Source of the DNA: Pristionchus mayeri
Lineage: Eukaryota > Nematoda > Chromadorea > Rhabditida > Neodiplogasteridae
Direction: 5' to 3'
Assembly: GCA_036245805.1 (NCBI GenBank)
Contig: BTRK01000006.1
Coordinates: 3,203,613-3,267,612 of the forward strand
DNA: 64,000 bases
Each line of letters starts with the position of its first letter. The stretch's first letter is position 1. Shown one piece after another: positions 21,340-32,083 of the stretch. Under the pieces are notes generated by a model. It ran no database searches and was not told the origin of the DNA. It saw nothing but the letters and a program-made list of their open reading frames with translations. The position numbers were made by a program, and so were the translations under genes.

Positions 21340-22870
21340 CGAAGTGACTTTAAGCTTGCGCTACCACGAATTTATACACAGATTCAGCGAATTTTTGCAA
21401 ATGCCTTTCCACATTATGCGTGGATTAGATTTTGCTGAAGAAATGCAAATATATTTAAAATTAGTTATGCCTAGTTGCATAATATTGATTCGTTCTCTTC
21501 AGTGTTTTTTCGAAATGCAAAAAAAATCTTTCTGATTTCGACTTACACCTTACCTAGGATTCAAGATACACGCGTGATTTTCACATTCGATTCATATGCA
21601 GAGATCTCAAACCTCCATCACCAACCTTTCTTTCGTCTGAAAATGGGTTGATTATAATAAAAATGTCAGCTATGAATTCTGCAGAGGAATGAAACTCGGT
21701 GGTTTCTGAACGTAAAAAGAGTTCGTAAATGATGCATCCCACAATACCCCTATAACCCAACACTTGTTCACTACCCTCTTCCAATCGAATGACGATCAAG
21801 GTTCAAGAATCAAGGCATATTTTGTTTACTTTTTTCATTATCGTCCTTCTTATTCTTCCAAGATGAAATGGATCTCTGTATGACATCATTTTTACAACGT
21901 CAATTCTGCAGAACAGAGAATGTCAACAAAAGTGCTGCACATTTACTGACGTCAACAATTACGAGTACTTAATGAAACACATCTCGCTGAACAACGGGAC
22001 GCGCGCACCAATTTTGAAATTTTTGTTCACTGACGTCAGAAATTAACGCACTGGCATACAAAAGACGCAGATCAGATCTTCGTCAATGATCACTTTTGAC
22101 CCTCTCATGTCATCAATATTTGACTCCGAGTATGGTTGTTTCTTTCGAACGAACTGAATAAAAGGTAGACAAAATGAATGGGCACATTGCTATTTCTGCC
22201 CATTCTCTCCTCTAAACATCTATGATTTTCCATCACTTGACCACTCTCCCCCCTCTCGTGCCATCAATATTTGACTTCTGCCGTTCTCCCCGCATGTGGT
22301 TGATACTTTGCTCTCACCAAACCGCAACAATAGACAATTGAAGTTTGAGCGTGTGCCACTATTTACCACGCTATTCTCGAAGTTACTGTTATCTCAATAT
22401 TATTACCAATTGGCTTTGATTCCCTCCCCCCCCCCCCCCGCTCTACACCTACCCTTGCTGCCAAGAAAAACCTAACGATTCGATCTAATCGACGGATATC
22501 CGTTTCTTGCACACACTCATGTTATTCGCAACCTAACCACCACGGAACGCATGAATGAAGTTTCAGCACCTGTAATCCCTAACAAACATATTTCACTTCC
22601 CGACTTATCGTGCCGCCTTTGCAAAAAATATTATCCGGATGCCATGACGGAATTGATTTTACTTCCATGTTCATCGCGTGATTTCAACTGTTTTCCGGCT
22701 CTGTAGTTTTTTTTCATATCACTGATTCTGTCCCGTTTGACATATTCCCCCAAATCTACATTATCCCCCAAAAACCGACTGAAAAGTTTTTTTTTTCACT
22801 GTAATCTCGCTATATTTCGGTCAATTTTGTTTGACTTATTTAAAATTTCCAAGCATTTTAAATGTTGTTT
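21340..22870. other. Intergenic region between F4 and Q1
   Basis: 1.5 kb with no exons recognised. A run of C (about 14) sits near 22428-22439. Divergent promoters of F4 and Q1 must lie here, but no motif stands out. Confidence 0.5.
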
Positions 22871-22876
22871 TTTAGG

Positions 22877-23893
22877 ATGCATTCACTGATCGAAGCGTAC
22901 ATGCAAAATATGCACGAAAAGGAGGAGAAAAGCCCTAAGGGACTGGCTCAGATGAAGAAAGAGGAGGATTTGTGGAACCCAGGGCAAGCTAAATGTTGTT
23001 ATTATTTAAAATTTGCAAGTGCAATCTCATCATAATTATGCACGTGTTTACAAGAAATATTTATTCATCATCGTGCGCTATTTCCTTTTTTTTCTGATTG
23101 GCAAATAATATACAGATCGAAGAGACGGTTTTCATGACTCCCCTTTCAGATTCATGATTTTGAACACTCTGGCAACCGTACCAAAACTTTTGAATCAACC
23201 AGAAGAGCCAGAGAAGGTATGGAATAGCCACAGTGTCCTGGAGGCGGAATTACTTGTGTTGATTAAGAGAATCGAAGGAGAAAACTCGGATGAGATCAAT
23301 GAAAATCAGGTACGGTCATGACACAATTGACTAGTTAGTCAGATTTGATTTAGCTGGGCTGGCACTAGGTCGGATGAACACCGTCGGATGGTAACCTGCT
23401 GGATGATAACCAAAAAATGGAACTTTCACAGAAGGGTCCCCGAGTGTCAAAAATGATTATGTGACAGTTCTACAGAAGGGTCCATCTTTGGTTATCATCC
23501 AGTAGGTTACCATCCGACGGTGATCATCCGACCTAATGCCGCTGGGTTAGAGTGAGGAACGCAGTCACTGCTACAGTCGTGCGTAGCGCGCTTTTTTCTA
23601 CTGCCTTAACGAGCCGTGAATGGATACATAAATGGAAGAAATATACAATATACATTATTCTGTCAGTTGCGTATGCCAGACGAGAAATCGAGAGTTGAAA
23701 TCGGGGAAGTAACGGAATCGAAGCAGCACTTGAATGGGAAAGTGAAAACGAGGAATGACGTGTTCGAAATGGGAAGAGACGAAGAGGACGAGCTACTGCT
23801 AGTGGTGAGAACACTTACACATTTAAATAATTATTCAATTAAGTTTTTAAAATCATAAAAATACATTTCCAGTTTTCGGAAGCTGATCCTTGA
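22877..23893 (+). CDS. Small charged protein of unknown function (Q1)
   Basis: Four exons with agreeing phases: 22877-22983, 23150-23309, 23667-23804 and 23873-23893, 141 residues ending FSEADP. The ATG follows TTTTTTAG directly (G then ATG), a likely spliced-leader site. Intron 1 appears to begin with GC (AGG then GCAAGC) because only that cut keeps the frame. The protein is Lys/Glu rich, with MILNTLATVPKLLNQPEEPE in the middle and an acidic RDEEDELLL near the end; no signal peptide or known domain was recognised. Intron 2 holds a GGCACTAGGTCGG MITE. Q2 downstream is a paralogue sharing the last two exons' pattern. Function unknown. Confidence 0.65.
23361..23540. mobile_element. Hairpin MITE, GGCACTAGGTCGG family (in Q1 intron 2)
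   Basis: Ends GGCACTAGGTCGGATGAACA and ATCATCCGACCTAATGCC, flanked by GCTGGGCT and GCTGGGTT, an 8-bp target duplication with one mismatch. The loop holds two copies of ACAGAAGGGTCC. Confidence 0.85.
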
Positions 23894-23899
23894 TTCTCC

Positions 23900-24640
23900 A
23901 CGACTTCTGCAGCTGCTGTCAACTTATATTTTTTTTATTACCACGCATTAGGCTTAAAAAAAATTGAACGAACAAATAGTCAAGGTTGATGATGTGTTAA
24001 GTACCGTTTAAATTATCATGTCGACACTTTATATCCATGTTATCCATGTATAATTTCCCGTCTGAAAATTTCCCTATCGATGCTATTAATAATTATAATT
24101 AAGTAAAGTATTTTTGAAAATTATTAAATGGGTGGAAGATTGAGAGATGATTTGACACCTTCTTTTCGTACCTGGCATTCTTTGGTGGCGCATCGCTAGA
24201 ATATTCTCGTCCTTCTCTTCACGTCAATATTTTGCCTCATGCGATGGGTTCTTTGCACGCGCCTATTGCAAAAACGGAAAAACAACCTGTTGAAAGTTAC
24301 GCATACACACATCTAATCATGTCATTCCCCCTGTTTTCCGTCACTGTGTCCTTAATTCGTCAATTTCGTGCCTTGTCTTCACGTTTTGCATTCAAAACTG
24401 AAATCAGTGATCGAGTAGAATGCACTGTACTACCACTGTCATCTAATGATCACCATGTTCATAATTTATTATTTGTCTATTTTTCGAGATAAGTTGCTCA
24501 ATTTCGTTGAAGCAAAAATATTTTCGAATAACAATTGTCGTCGTTGTTCTAAACATATTTGCCGATTCACAAATGCCGATTCCATCCATCGCCAGGTTTC
24601 TCCCATTCTGATTCAAGTGTCGTTCTGTTCTGTACCTGAT
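23900..24640. other. Q1-Q2 intergenic DNA
   Basis: AT-rich, no clear exon. The first exon of Q2 could lie in the open frame from 24446, but no start or acceptor is convincing. Confidence 0.4.
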
Positions 24641-24650
24641 ATTGCACCGA

Positions 24651-25422
24651 TGCACAATTCCGAGAAAGTGAAGCAGTCTGAAAATGGTTTGAATACGGAC
24701 GTCGCCGGGTCGATGAAGTAAGTCTACGATGGAAAAGAGTGAAAGAAGTGTTTTTATAAACGAAATCAGTTCGAAACTCGATAAATTTTGTCATCAAAAT
24801 TGGGAATGGTGATGATAAATGATATACGAACGAAAATATAGTGTTCAATGAGTTAAACTGTATATTGTGACATGGAATTTTAGAATTAAAGGAGTGCTCC
24901 GGGGAATGAATGAATTGTAGGGAGTCCCACCACGAAAATTCTGCGCTCTCAGTGGGAAACTGTAGCGAATTGAGCCCGTGAGAGAGGTTAGAATTATGAA
25001 AAGTGAGTGAAACATAAACGAACGAGGCGTTACCCTGCGCTGTCACTGAACTTTATATATTTGTAATATTTGATCGGGTGAGTGAGCTCTACAACAGCCA
25101 TGTTGTCACTATGGATGGATGAATATTCCCCGGAGGTGCACCCCTTTAAGGATGAAGAATGAAACTGAAAATGAGGAGAAAGGAAGTGGACAAGACCAGT
25201 CGAATACAAGGAAAAGCGCAAATGGAATGGAGAACGATGAAGATGACGAACTCTTTGCGGGGTTCTGGATGCTGATGATGGTGCGTGAACAATAGCATGT
25301 GGAATAAAAAAGGAAAAAAATATAGATGTGTTTGGGTATTCATTCCTTGACTGTGCAAGTGAAAAGAGAAATACATTAAGCATTAATGAATCTAGTTGCA
25401 GTTTGCTGATGTCGACGTGTGA
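24651..25422 (+). CDS. Q1 paralogue (Q2), 5' end uncertain
   Basis: Exons: up to 24717 (MHNSEKVKQSENG... from an ATG at 24651, possibly extended upstream), 25151-25280 and 25402-25422. Phases agree. The final exons parallel Q1: an acidic MENDEDDELF before the last intron, then FADVDV and stop, like FSEADP in Q1. The intron 24718-25150 contains a TTAA-flanked MITE whose right end (CCCCTTTAAG) directly forms the splice acceptor of the next exon. Function unknown. Confidence 0.55.
24886..25149. mobile_element. TTAA-flanked MITE, copy 2 (in Q2 intron)
   Basis: Same terminal repeats as 15370-15665, about 35 bp shorter inside. It abuts the exon start at 25151. Confidence 0.8.
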
Positions 25423-25424
25423 CG

Positions 25425-26480
25425 AATTGCAATGGCCCATAATTAGTTTTTTTTTAATATTTTTATTTGTATATTTAATATTACTTACAAACAACAATTA
25501 ATGTACAATGTAATGCGTTCATAAATTATATTTTTAAAAGTTCGTTCATCACGATCATGCATCAGATGATCAGCAGATTCAACACGTTATCATTTCACGT
25601 CATCCACAGTTTTCAAAGAAAGATTGAAGATCTCAATTTCAATCGTCATTAAATATAGTAAATCATTAATCGCGACCATCAAAAGTTTGACGATTAGGTA
25701 ATGATTTGATTTTACCAGTGGAATAATCATGAAATACAATCTTAAAGGAGGAATAATTCAGCACCATTGCCTAGCGTTTCCCCAACGATAAATGATTCTG
25801 AAATTTTCATTTATATCTGTGCTCTGAACGGATTTTTCTCAACTTGGCTGATTGCCATCCATGGACATCAGGGGAAATAGCTCAGGGAAGGGAGAGAGAG
25901 CGCGCGAGGTGAGAGAGTAATCCATTCGTTTCTCTAACCGCGCGCGGTTGCTGAGACACCCCTCTTTAAAATCTTGATCAGTTAAAAGATATACAAATTC
26001 AGTTTTGGGGATTCGATTGAGGTTTTGGTGAGCGACAAAAATTAAACTTCTCGATTAAACTCGATTTATCATTGTTTTTTTAGCCTCAGGGTGACTCATA
26101 TCAAGAAATATCATATTTTGAAATTATATTAGCAAACAACTATCTGCTGATGCGCATCATTACCAACCCTGATCATACAGTTATGCGTCCTCAACTGTGT
26201 CCCATCGTAATTGTATAAATTTTTCCGCTCTAGATTATTTTGTCCATATTTTCTCGAAATTATTATATCTTTATGTACATTCTCATGTTTGATCGCTTCG
26301 CATTTTATTCCGGGTGGAGAAGCTCCCGATTTGAAACCACATCAATCAATCAACCAATCAGTTAGTTTAGTCAAATCAGGCATTAAATGCTCAGATGAAG
26401 ATGGGCCGATATTACTCATACGTTGCACTCCACCAGTGTGCGCCAATAGCTAGGTATAGGTCTTCTATCCAGGGCTTCCC
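25425..26480. other. Intergenic region, no gene recognised
   Basis: AT-rich, with a purine-rich GAGAGAGAGCGCGCG stretch near 25893. No exons seen. Confidence 0.45.
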
Positions 26481-26497
26481 AGGAGGGCGATGTCTAT

Positions 26498-26499
26498 AG

Positions 26500-26536
<37 letters not shown>
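26498..26536 (-). repeat. Hexanucleotide 3' tail of the RTE element
   Basis: On the element's strand the stop codon is followed almost at once by about six copies of TATGTA. RTE-clade elements characteristically have very short 3' UTRs ending in short tandem repeats. Confidence 0.85.
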
Positions 26537-29455
26537 TTTATTCAATATTCAGGGTTTGGGCCTGTTGAATGATACATGAATTCCATGCATCGGGGTCTCC
26601 TCTACACTTGCTTGCCCAGTTCACTCCTAGTAAACGATCCATGTCATCGCGCCATCTCGTCTTAGGTCTTCCTATAGGTCTATTGCGATCCCACGCCGAC
26701 CACTCCATGATTCTCTTCGTCCATCTATCATCGTCAATAATTGCGAGTCTTCTGGCCCAGTTCCATTTCCTCTGCATAGCTTGAACTCGAATATCGGGTA
26801 TCGGCACTTTTTGAGATAGCCATTCGTTCGTCCTCCTATCAAATCGAGTTGTTCCAGCTATCTTTCGCATCATGGCTCTCTGCGCTACAATAAGGCGATT
26901 CCGTATTTTCTTAGTTGTATTCCATAGTTCACATCCATACAGCAGGGCAGGTTGTACACACATTCGATAAACCCTCGCTTTAAATCCCATTTCGATTCTT
27001 CGGTTGGTTAAAAAATCGTAGAAGCGGTTAAATCCTCTCCATGCGGAACCAATTCGGCGATTCACTTCCAACATTAAGTTTTGATCAAAGGAAACTCTCA
27101 CTCCTAGGTAGATAAAACTGTTGACATACGCAATGGAATCATGATCGATATACAGTTGGTTTGGAGTACGATTGCTCATTGCAACAGTCTTCTTCTTATT
27201 CACAATTAAGCCAACCTTCTTGCTTTCACGGCATAGATCTTCAACCATTCTTTTCATTTCGTTTGGGTCGTGGGATATTAAAACTAGGTCGTCGGCGTAT
27301 CTGAGATGACTCAGTCTCTTCCCGTCAATATTGACGCCATAGTTTTTCCAATCGACGCTTCTCATACATTCTTCAAGAACAGAATTAAATAAGTGCGGGG
27401 ATAAAGGATCGCCTTGTTTGACACTTCGCTCCACATCGATCTTAACTTTGCAATTCCCCATCCTCACGCATACTTTTCCTTTGTTGTAAATATCCTTGAG
27501 AATGTTGATGAGTTTAGCATGAACTCCATGATTCAGCAATGATTTCCATACAGCTCCAAATTCAATGGAATCGAAAGCTTTGAGGTAATCCACAAATACG
27601 AAATACAGAGGGAAATCAAATTCGATGGACCGGCTTATCAGCTCAGATATTGCAAATGTGTGATCAGTCGTCGCATAATCTCTTCTGAATCCTGCTTGCT
27701 CGTGTGGTTGATTGGCATTTAGCGTGCTTTCGATTCGAGTGTCAATAGTTGAGGTTAGAACCTTGTAAATTAGATTAAGAAGAGAAATTGGCCGATAATT
27801 AGATATGTCCAATTGATTGCCTTTCTTGAAAATGAGTGATATGATCGAGTCCGGAAGTGAATTGGGGACTTCGCCAGACTGGATCCAATTGTTGTACAGA
27901 GAGCATAATGGGTTTACAAGAACGTCAACACCGCATTTGAGCATCTCCGCCGTGATTGTATCTGGTCCAGCTGACTTGCCATTTTTCAACTTCATTATTG
28001 CGTGTTTCACTTCACATGGTAAGATCTCCATGAAAGGTTCGTTAGATTTGGCAATTATTCTCGGCGATCGTAAAGTTCTCTTGTATAACTTATTGTAAAA
28101 GGTTTGAACTACGACATTCATTTCATTCTTCGTTGATGCAATAGATCCGTCGTCTTTCTGTAGTTGATTCAACTGGGTACGACCAATTTGCGATGATTGG
28201 AGGGCTTTTCTCGTACTGTATCCATATCGAACTGCTTCTCTTACTACTTCCAAGTGCCGCTTTCTCAGATCTTCAGTAATTGAATAACGAAGAGCTTTGC
28301 TTGTCAAATAGTACTCCAGCCTCGTTCTTCCGTCTATCACTTTATTCTTCACTTCTTTTCTCTGTACAAACAAGTCTTTCGTTCTTTGGGAAAATCTTTC
28401 ACGTTTTGCTATTGGCATTATAGAGTCTTTCCCAATCGATCGTAACTCCTGTGCGATGGTATCATAACTGTTTAGTGGACGAGTTATCGTGTGGATCCTT
28501 CTCGTGAATTCTCGCTTGTCGAACTGGGCTTGACGTCGAGGTCGGTGATAAAACTGTTTCGAGTTTGTAATCAGTTTCAATCTTGCCATTATTAGCCTGT
28601 GATCGCTTACAAAGTTGAGGCTTCCTACAATCGAGACATCTTGTACTTTTGAGGTATTTCGAGACATAATATAATCGATCTGGTTCCTGGTTGTCATATT
28701 CGGCGACTCCCAAGTCCATTTCCGCGTGTCTCTCTTCATGAACCTCGTGTTGTGTACAAAAAGTTTCATTTCAGCGCAAAAATCGATCAGTGTTTGCCCT
28801 CGTTCGTTTCTTGCTCCAAGTCCATGTTTTCCAATGTACACTTCTTCATCCGACAATCTTGATCCCACTTTAGCATTGGAATCACCGCAGACTACCATGT
28901 GACCTCTCCCGCCACCCGGTAGATGAACACGATTAACAGATGAGGTCACAAGAGTCGCCAGTTGATTCAGTAGCTTATCATAATCTTGGTCAGGATGGCT
29001 TGACGTAGGTGCATACATGTTGATTAAGCGAAGACCGAGAGGTGGGATGTCACAGTATGACAATCTATCGTTGACTGAGTGGAAAATTGCGTGAGGTGCC
29101 CATTGATTTCCAATTAAGAATCCGGTTCCGTGAGCGGCACGGACACCGTAACCCACTAGCAGATGGCCACTTGCTGCTAGGGTAAGAGAGGTTCGGCCTG
29201 TCCTCCTCAGTTCTTGCAAGGCAATGATATCAAAGGGCAGGGCACTCACAGCATCCTCCAACTCAGCTACACGAGAGTCCGACTTGAGCGTGCGCGTGTT
29301 GAGGCTTCCAATGCGGATGGTGGAGACTTGCATCCAACGGACAGGCGACCCGTGAGGTTGTCCAGGCGACTCGACGGGGACTCCCACTCGATCGCAGGCT
29401 GAGAGAGAAGTGGGAACCGACCACTCCTCACCCGCTCTCGAATGGAGAATGGAGA
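26500..29455 (-). mobile_element. Near-complete RTE-clade non-LTR retrotransposon
   Basis: The unit includes the ORF, the hexanucleotide tail and a short 5' leader. ATGTCTATAGTA occurs at both flanks (about 26488-26499 and 29457-29468), a 12-bp candidate target-site duplication. The element lies inside, or beside, an older reverse-transcriptase fragment (29460-29726). Confidence 0.8.
26538..29387 (-). CDS. RTE endonuclease-reverse transcriptase polyprotein
   Basis: An uninterrupted 949-residue frame. N-terminal apurinic-type endonuclease: LNTRTLK near residue 30, ALQELRRTG near 57, the MYAPTSS strand near 125, VCGDSNAK near 165, QIDYIMSR near 237 and SDHRLIMA near 264. Reverse transcriptase from about 460 to 720: LKNGKSAGPD, NYRPISLLN, EQAGFRRDYATTDH, VFVDYLKAFDS, VKQGDPLSPHLFN and the catalytic RYADD. 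The C-terminus has the RTE signature GRPKTRWRDD. It would nick chromosomal DNA and copy its RNA at the nick. With all key residues and no stop codon, it could be recently active. No gag-like ORF is seen, as usual for RTE. Confidence 0.92.
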   Translation of the reverse strand: MGVPVESPGQPHGSPVRWMQVSTIRIGSLNTRTLKSDSRVAELEDAVSALPFDIIALQELRRTGRTSLTLAASGHLLVGYGVRAAHGTGFLIGNQWAPHAIFHSVNDRLSYCDIPPLGLRLINMYAPTSSHPDQDYDKLLNQLATLVTSSVNRVHLPGGGRGHMVVCGDSNAKVGSRLSDEEVYIGKHGLGARNERGQTLIDFCAEMKLFVHNTRFMKRDTRKWTWESPNMTTRNQIDYIMSRNTSKVQDVSIVGSLNFVSDHRLIMARLKLITNSKQFYHRPRRQAQFDKREFTRRIHTITRPLNSYDTIAQELRSIGKDSIMPIAKRERFSQRTKDLFVQRKEVKNKVIDGRTRLEYYLTSKALRYSITEDLRKRHLEVVREAVRYGYSTRKALQSSQIGRTQLNQLQKDDGSIASTKNEMNVVVQTFYNKLYKRTLRSPRIIAKSNEPFMEILPCEVKHAIMKLKNGKSAGPDTITAEMLKCGVDVLVNPLCSLYNNWIQSGEVPNSLPDSIISLIFKKGNQLDISNYRPISLLNLIYKVLTSTIDTRIESTLNANQPHEQAGFRRDYATTDHTFAISELISRSIEFDFPLYFVFVDYLKAFDSIEFGAVWKSLLNHGVHAKLINILKDIYNKGKVCVRMGNCKVKIDVERSVKQGDPLSPHLFNSVLEECMRSVDWKNYGVNIDGKRLSHLRYADDLVLISHDPNEMKRMVEDLCRESKKVGLIVNKKKTVAMSNRTPNQLYIDHDSIAYVNSFIYLGVRVSFDQNLMLEVNRRIGSAWRGFNRFYDFLTNRRIEMGFKARVYRMCVQPALLYGCELWNTTKKIRNRLIVAQRAMMRKIAGTTRFDRRTNEWLSQKVPIPDIRVQAMQRKWNWARRLAIIDDDRWTKRIMEWSAWDRNRPIGRPKTRWRDDMDRLLGVNWASKCRGDPDAWNSCIIQQAQTLNIE

Positions 29456-29459
29456 ATGT

Positions 29460-29726
29460 CTATAGTATGTCTATAGACGCCATATGTCTATAGTATGGCG
29501 TCCAAATTTTAGTGGCGCGATGTTCAATTTCGCAGGAGTGATCTAAGGGAAGACTGATTCTCCCTCCTATATATGTGGCACTGTCAACAAATTCGAACCG
29601 TAGATTGCTGATGGTGATTGGATTCCTGGTAGAGGTGCAGGAGGTGAGTAGATTGGTCGTTGTTGCATTGAATTCGAAACCAACTCTACTGCAAGCGTCC
29701 ATCAGCTTCTTCAGCATTCTCTCCAA
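29460..29726 (-). pseudogene. Fragment of another non-LTR reverse transcriptase
   Basis: 88 residues including SRVGFEFNATTT, FEFVDSATYIGGRIS and EIEHRATKIW, which matches the segment just after the YADD box in RTE/CR1-type proteins. It has no catalytic core and is truncated on both sides. Confidence 0.7.
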
Positions 29727-29729
29727 TTC

Positions 29730-30480
29730 GGGACGATTCCAATCTCCTCCCGTCTATTTGAAACCACATACCACGGATCTCCTATAACTTTGCAGGAACA
29801 CATACGACAGAAAAAAAATTGTTGTCTCAATTTCTGATTGAACAAGGTCCGGTAGGGTATAATGAGGGCGAAGAGAACGTCTATTCACTTCCTTTTGCGA
29901 AATTTGCATATTGAAGGCTTGCAATGACCTACCACTTAAATTGACTAAATCTCGGTCAATTTGTGACGTACAGCGAGCGACTTTTTTGCAATCGATGGCA
30001 AATTGGGTGATCTACAAATAATTCAATTAAGGATACGGTCTAAATTTGCATCTTCCATGCATTATTTTCGAAAAGCACTTTCAACTCTAAATATCTCGAG
30101 ATTTTTTCTTCAAAGGATACGACTTTTATTGCAGAATCTGATTCTCCATGGTCGAATTGAGGTACTCATCTAGTCCGTTGTTCATAAGTCTGTCCCCCCA
30201 ATACTGATCCTCAGTGGGCAGAACCAGGACATAAAAAAATCTTGTAAAAAAAAGTATTAAAAAGTAGCTGGTTCAATTCCGATCGATTCGTTTACGTTTT
30301 TGCTCAAATTGTTTATCATTTTCGTCATTTCTTTCATAACTATAACCTACAAATAAAGCAAAAAAAATTGAATGCGGAGTTGAACCGGGGTCTTTCGGCA
30401 ACAAGGTGCAAAACACAACCAAACAAATAGGCTAGTTGTCTCCCTAGCTGCTAAAGATAATGGTAAGCAGGACACGAAAA
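29730..30480. other. Non-coding stretch
   Basis: No exons. Near 30375-30440 the minus strand has a weak tRNA-like B box, CGGTTCAACTCCG, without a supporting cloverleaf. Confidence 0.4.
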
Positions 30481-30489
30481 TTCCCCTCT

Positions 30490-30690
30490 GAATTCGACTC
30501 GGCTCGAGTCGGGCCGAATCGGGCCGAGTCGGGCCGAGTCGGGCCAGTCGGGCCAAGTCGGGCTAATCGAGCCGCTCGACTCTTCACTCTCGAGGTCGGG
30601 CCACCCGATCGGGTTTCGAGCCAACTCGGGCTAAAATTAGGGTTTTCCGAGTCGAGTACTCGAATACCGGGCTGGCCCGATTTCACCAAC
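30490..30690. repeat. GGGCCGAGTC minisatellite, copy 2
   Basis: Ten-base units such as GTCGGGCCGA in tandem, with the same flanks as 17376-17600. Confidence 0.8.
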
Positions 30691-30912
30691 CCTAATCCCT
30701 ACCCACTATGAGTCCAAATCCACAGGGGCGTTTAGATATATAAATGATATGAAAAAGTTGAAGTTCTTAGAATTTATATCTTCTTTTGATCCCGCTAGGT
30801 CTCGTTCAAAAACTTCAACCTGCTCGCGTTATCATTCCTTGTTAGCCAAATTTACAAGGCTCTTGTAATGTCACCCGAATTTAAAACATTGACGAATTTT
30901 GTACCAATTAAG

Positions 30913-31572
30913 GTCGTGCTGAGAAGTATCAATCAAAGTGCCATTATCCGTGCTCAACCCAAGGGTTAGTTTGGCAAAAGACCAATGGCAAGCAGAGGAT
31001 TCGAACTCGCCACTGAGTTACCACTGAATTAAGCGCTTGTCAGGTAAAGTCGAGCTGACTAAGGAAATTGCGGGAAAATACGATGTGTGGACGCCCGTAC
31101 GGAACAAGGACAGGAGCTGGTCGTTCAAGAGCGCCAGAGGGTATTGAATCTCAACATCGTATTTACTAATGAAAGATCAAGACTTTTAACTAAATGTCAG
31201 CGTGCACTCAAAATACACAAGAAACTAATCCAAATATTTACGTAATGATCGAATTTGAAATTAGATGAATTATTTTTCAAATTTGATGATACTGTGAATC
31301 AGGTCGCCTAAAACAAAGTCTGGCACAGCTTTCACAAGTTTTCTTAAAATCGCTGTTTCTGACCCTCTGGATCATTGTTTCGATGCTCAGGAGAACTACT
31401 TCATGTGCTTTTGAGGTGGCTGAGCACCGATGGCAGGAGAGTCTACACTGTGCCCAAGCAAGAATTATGGGCCCGATTCACCTGCGAAAAGGACTATGCA
31501 ATTATTGGCAGAGTTGTGGATGGATGGGAAGATGCCATCAAGCAAGGGGATCGATATTCAGTTTCCAAATGA
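30913..31572 (+). CDS. Fascin-like protein, 5' exon missing (F2)
   Basis: Exons 30913-30964 (VVLRSINQSAIIRA), 31044-31140 (DVWTPVRNKDRSWSFKS) and 31416-31572 (WLSTDGRRVYTVPKQELWAR through SVSK, stop). Phases 0-1-2 match F1 exactly. The conserved DRSWSFKS, WLS, V.T and RFTC words give the fascin-like assignment. No N-terminal exon with a signal or anchor was found between the minisatellite and 30912, so the gene is truncated or its first exon is unrecognised. Intron 2 carries the shortened antisense tRNA-like remnant also seen in F1. The region 31097-31996 is duplicated, inverted, at 16465-17364. Confidence 0.6.
30986..31040 (-). pseudogene. Shortened tRNA-like remnant in F2 intron
   Basis: On the minus strand: TTCAGTGGTAACTC (A-box-like), then GAGTTCGAATCC (B box) and TGCTTGCCA. 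The anticodon arm is deleted relative to 11497-11570. Confidence 0.5.
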
Positions 31573-32083
31573 ATAAAAATTACTGTTTACCTTGTACGGA
31601 GAATTGTTTGACTTGTTCTTGTCAAATAATAAAACAATATGTTTACTTTTGTAATTTACTTGTATGACGTGCAAGAGGAGTTTAAATTAGCCCAACAAAA
31701 ATAATATTAGATTGAAAGATCCATCCATTCGCACCATTCGGAAAACGTTTTTTAAATATTATTTTGCATGTTCTTTTTTTCAAAACCTTGGTAATGAAAG
31801 TAACTTATATTCGCAACACAACTGAAACACGAGGGAGATCACGGTGGGCTACTGAGGTACATTGCATTGCATTAGCTTCTTTATTTGCCTATCTTTCAAA
31901 GGTGTTAATGCGAAATTGACTGATCTTAGTTCATTCATCGTATGGAATTCGTTTAATGATGAGTCCCGTCCAATCGAGCAATCTGAGCGCACTTTCTATT
32001 TAATAATAATAGTTGTTGGATCCGGTCGGGAAAGGAGATGAAAACGCGTCGATTTGTCATCATAATCAAAATTCACTTTGCAG

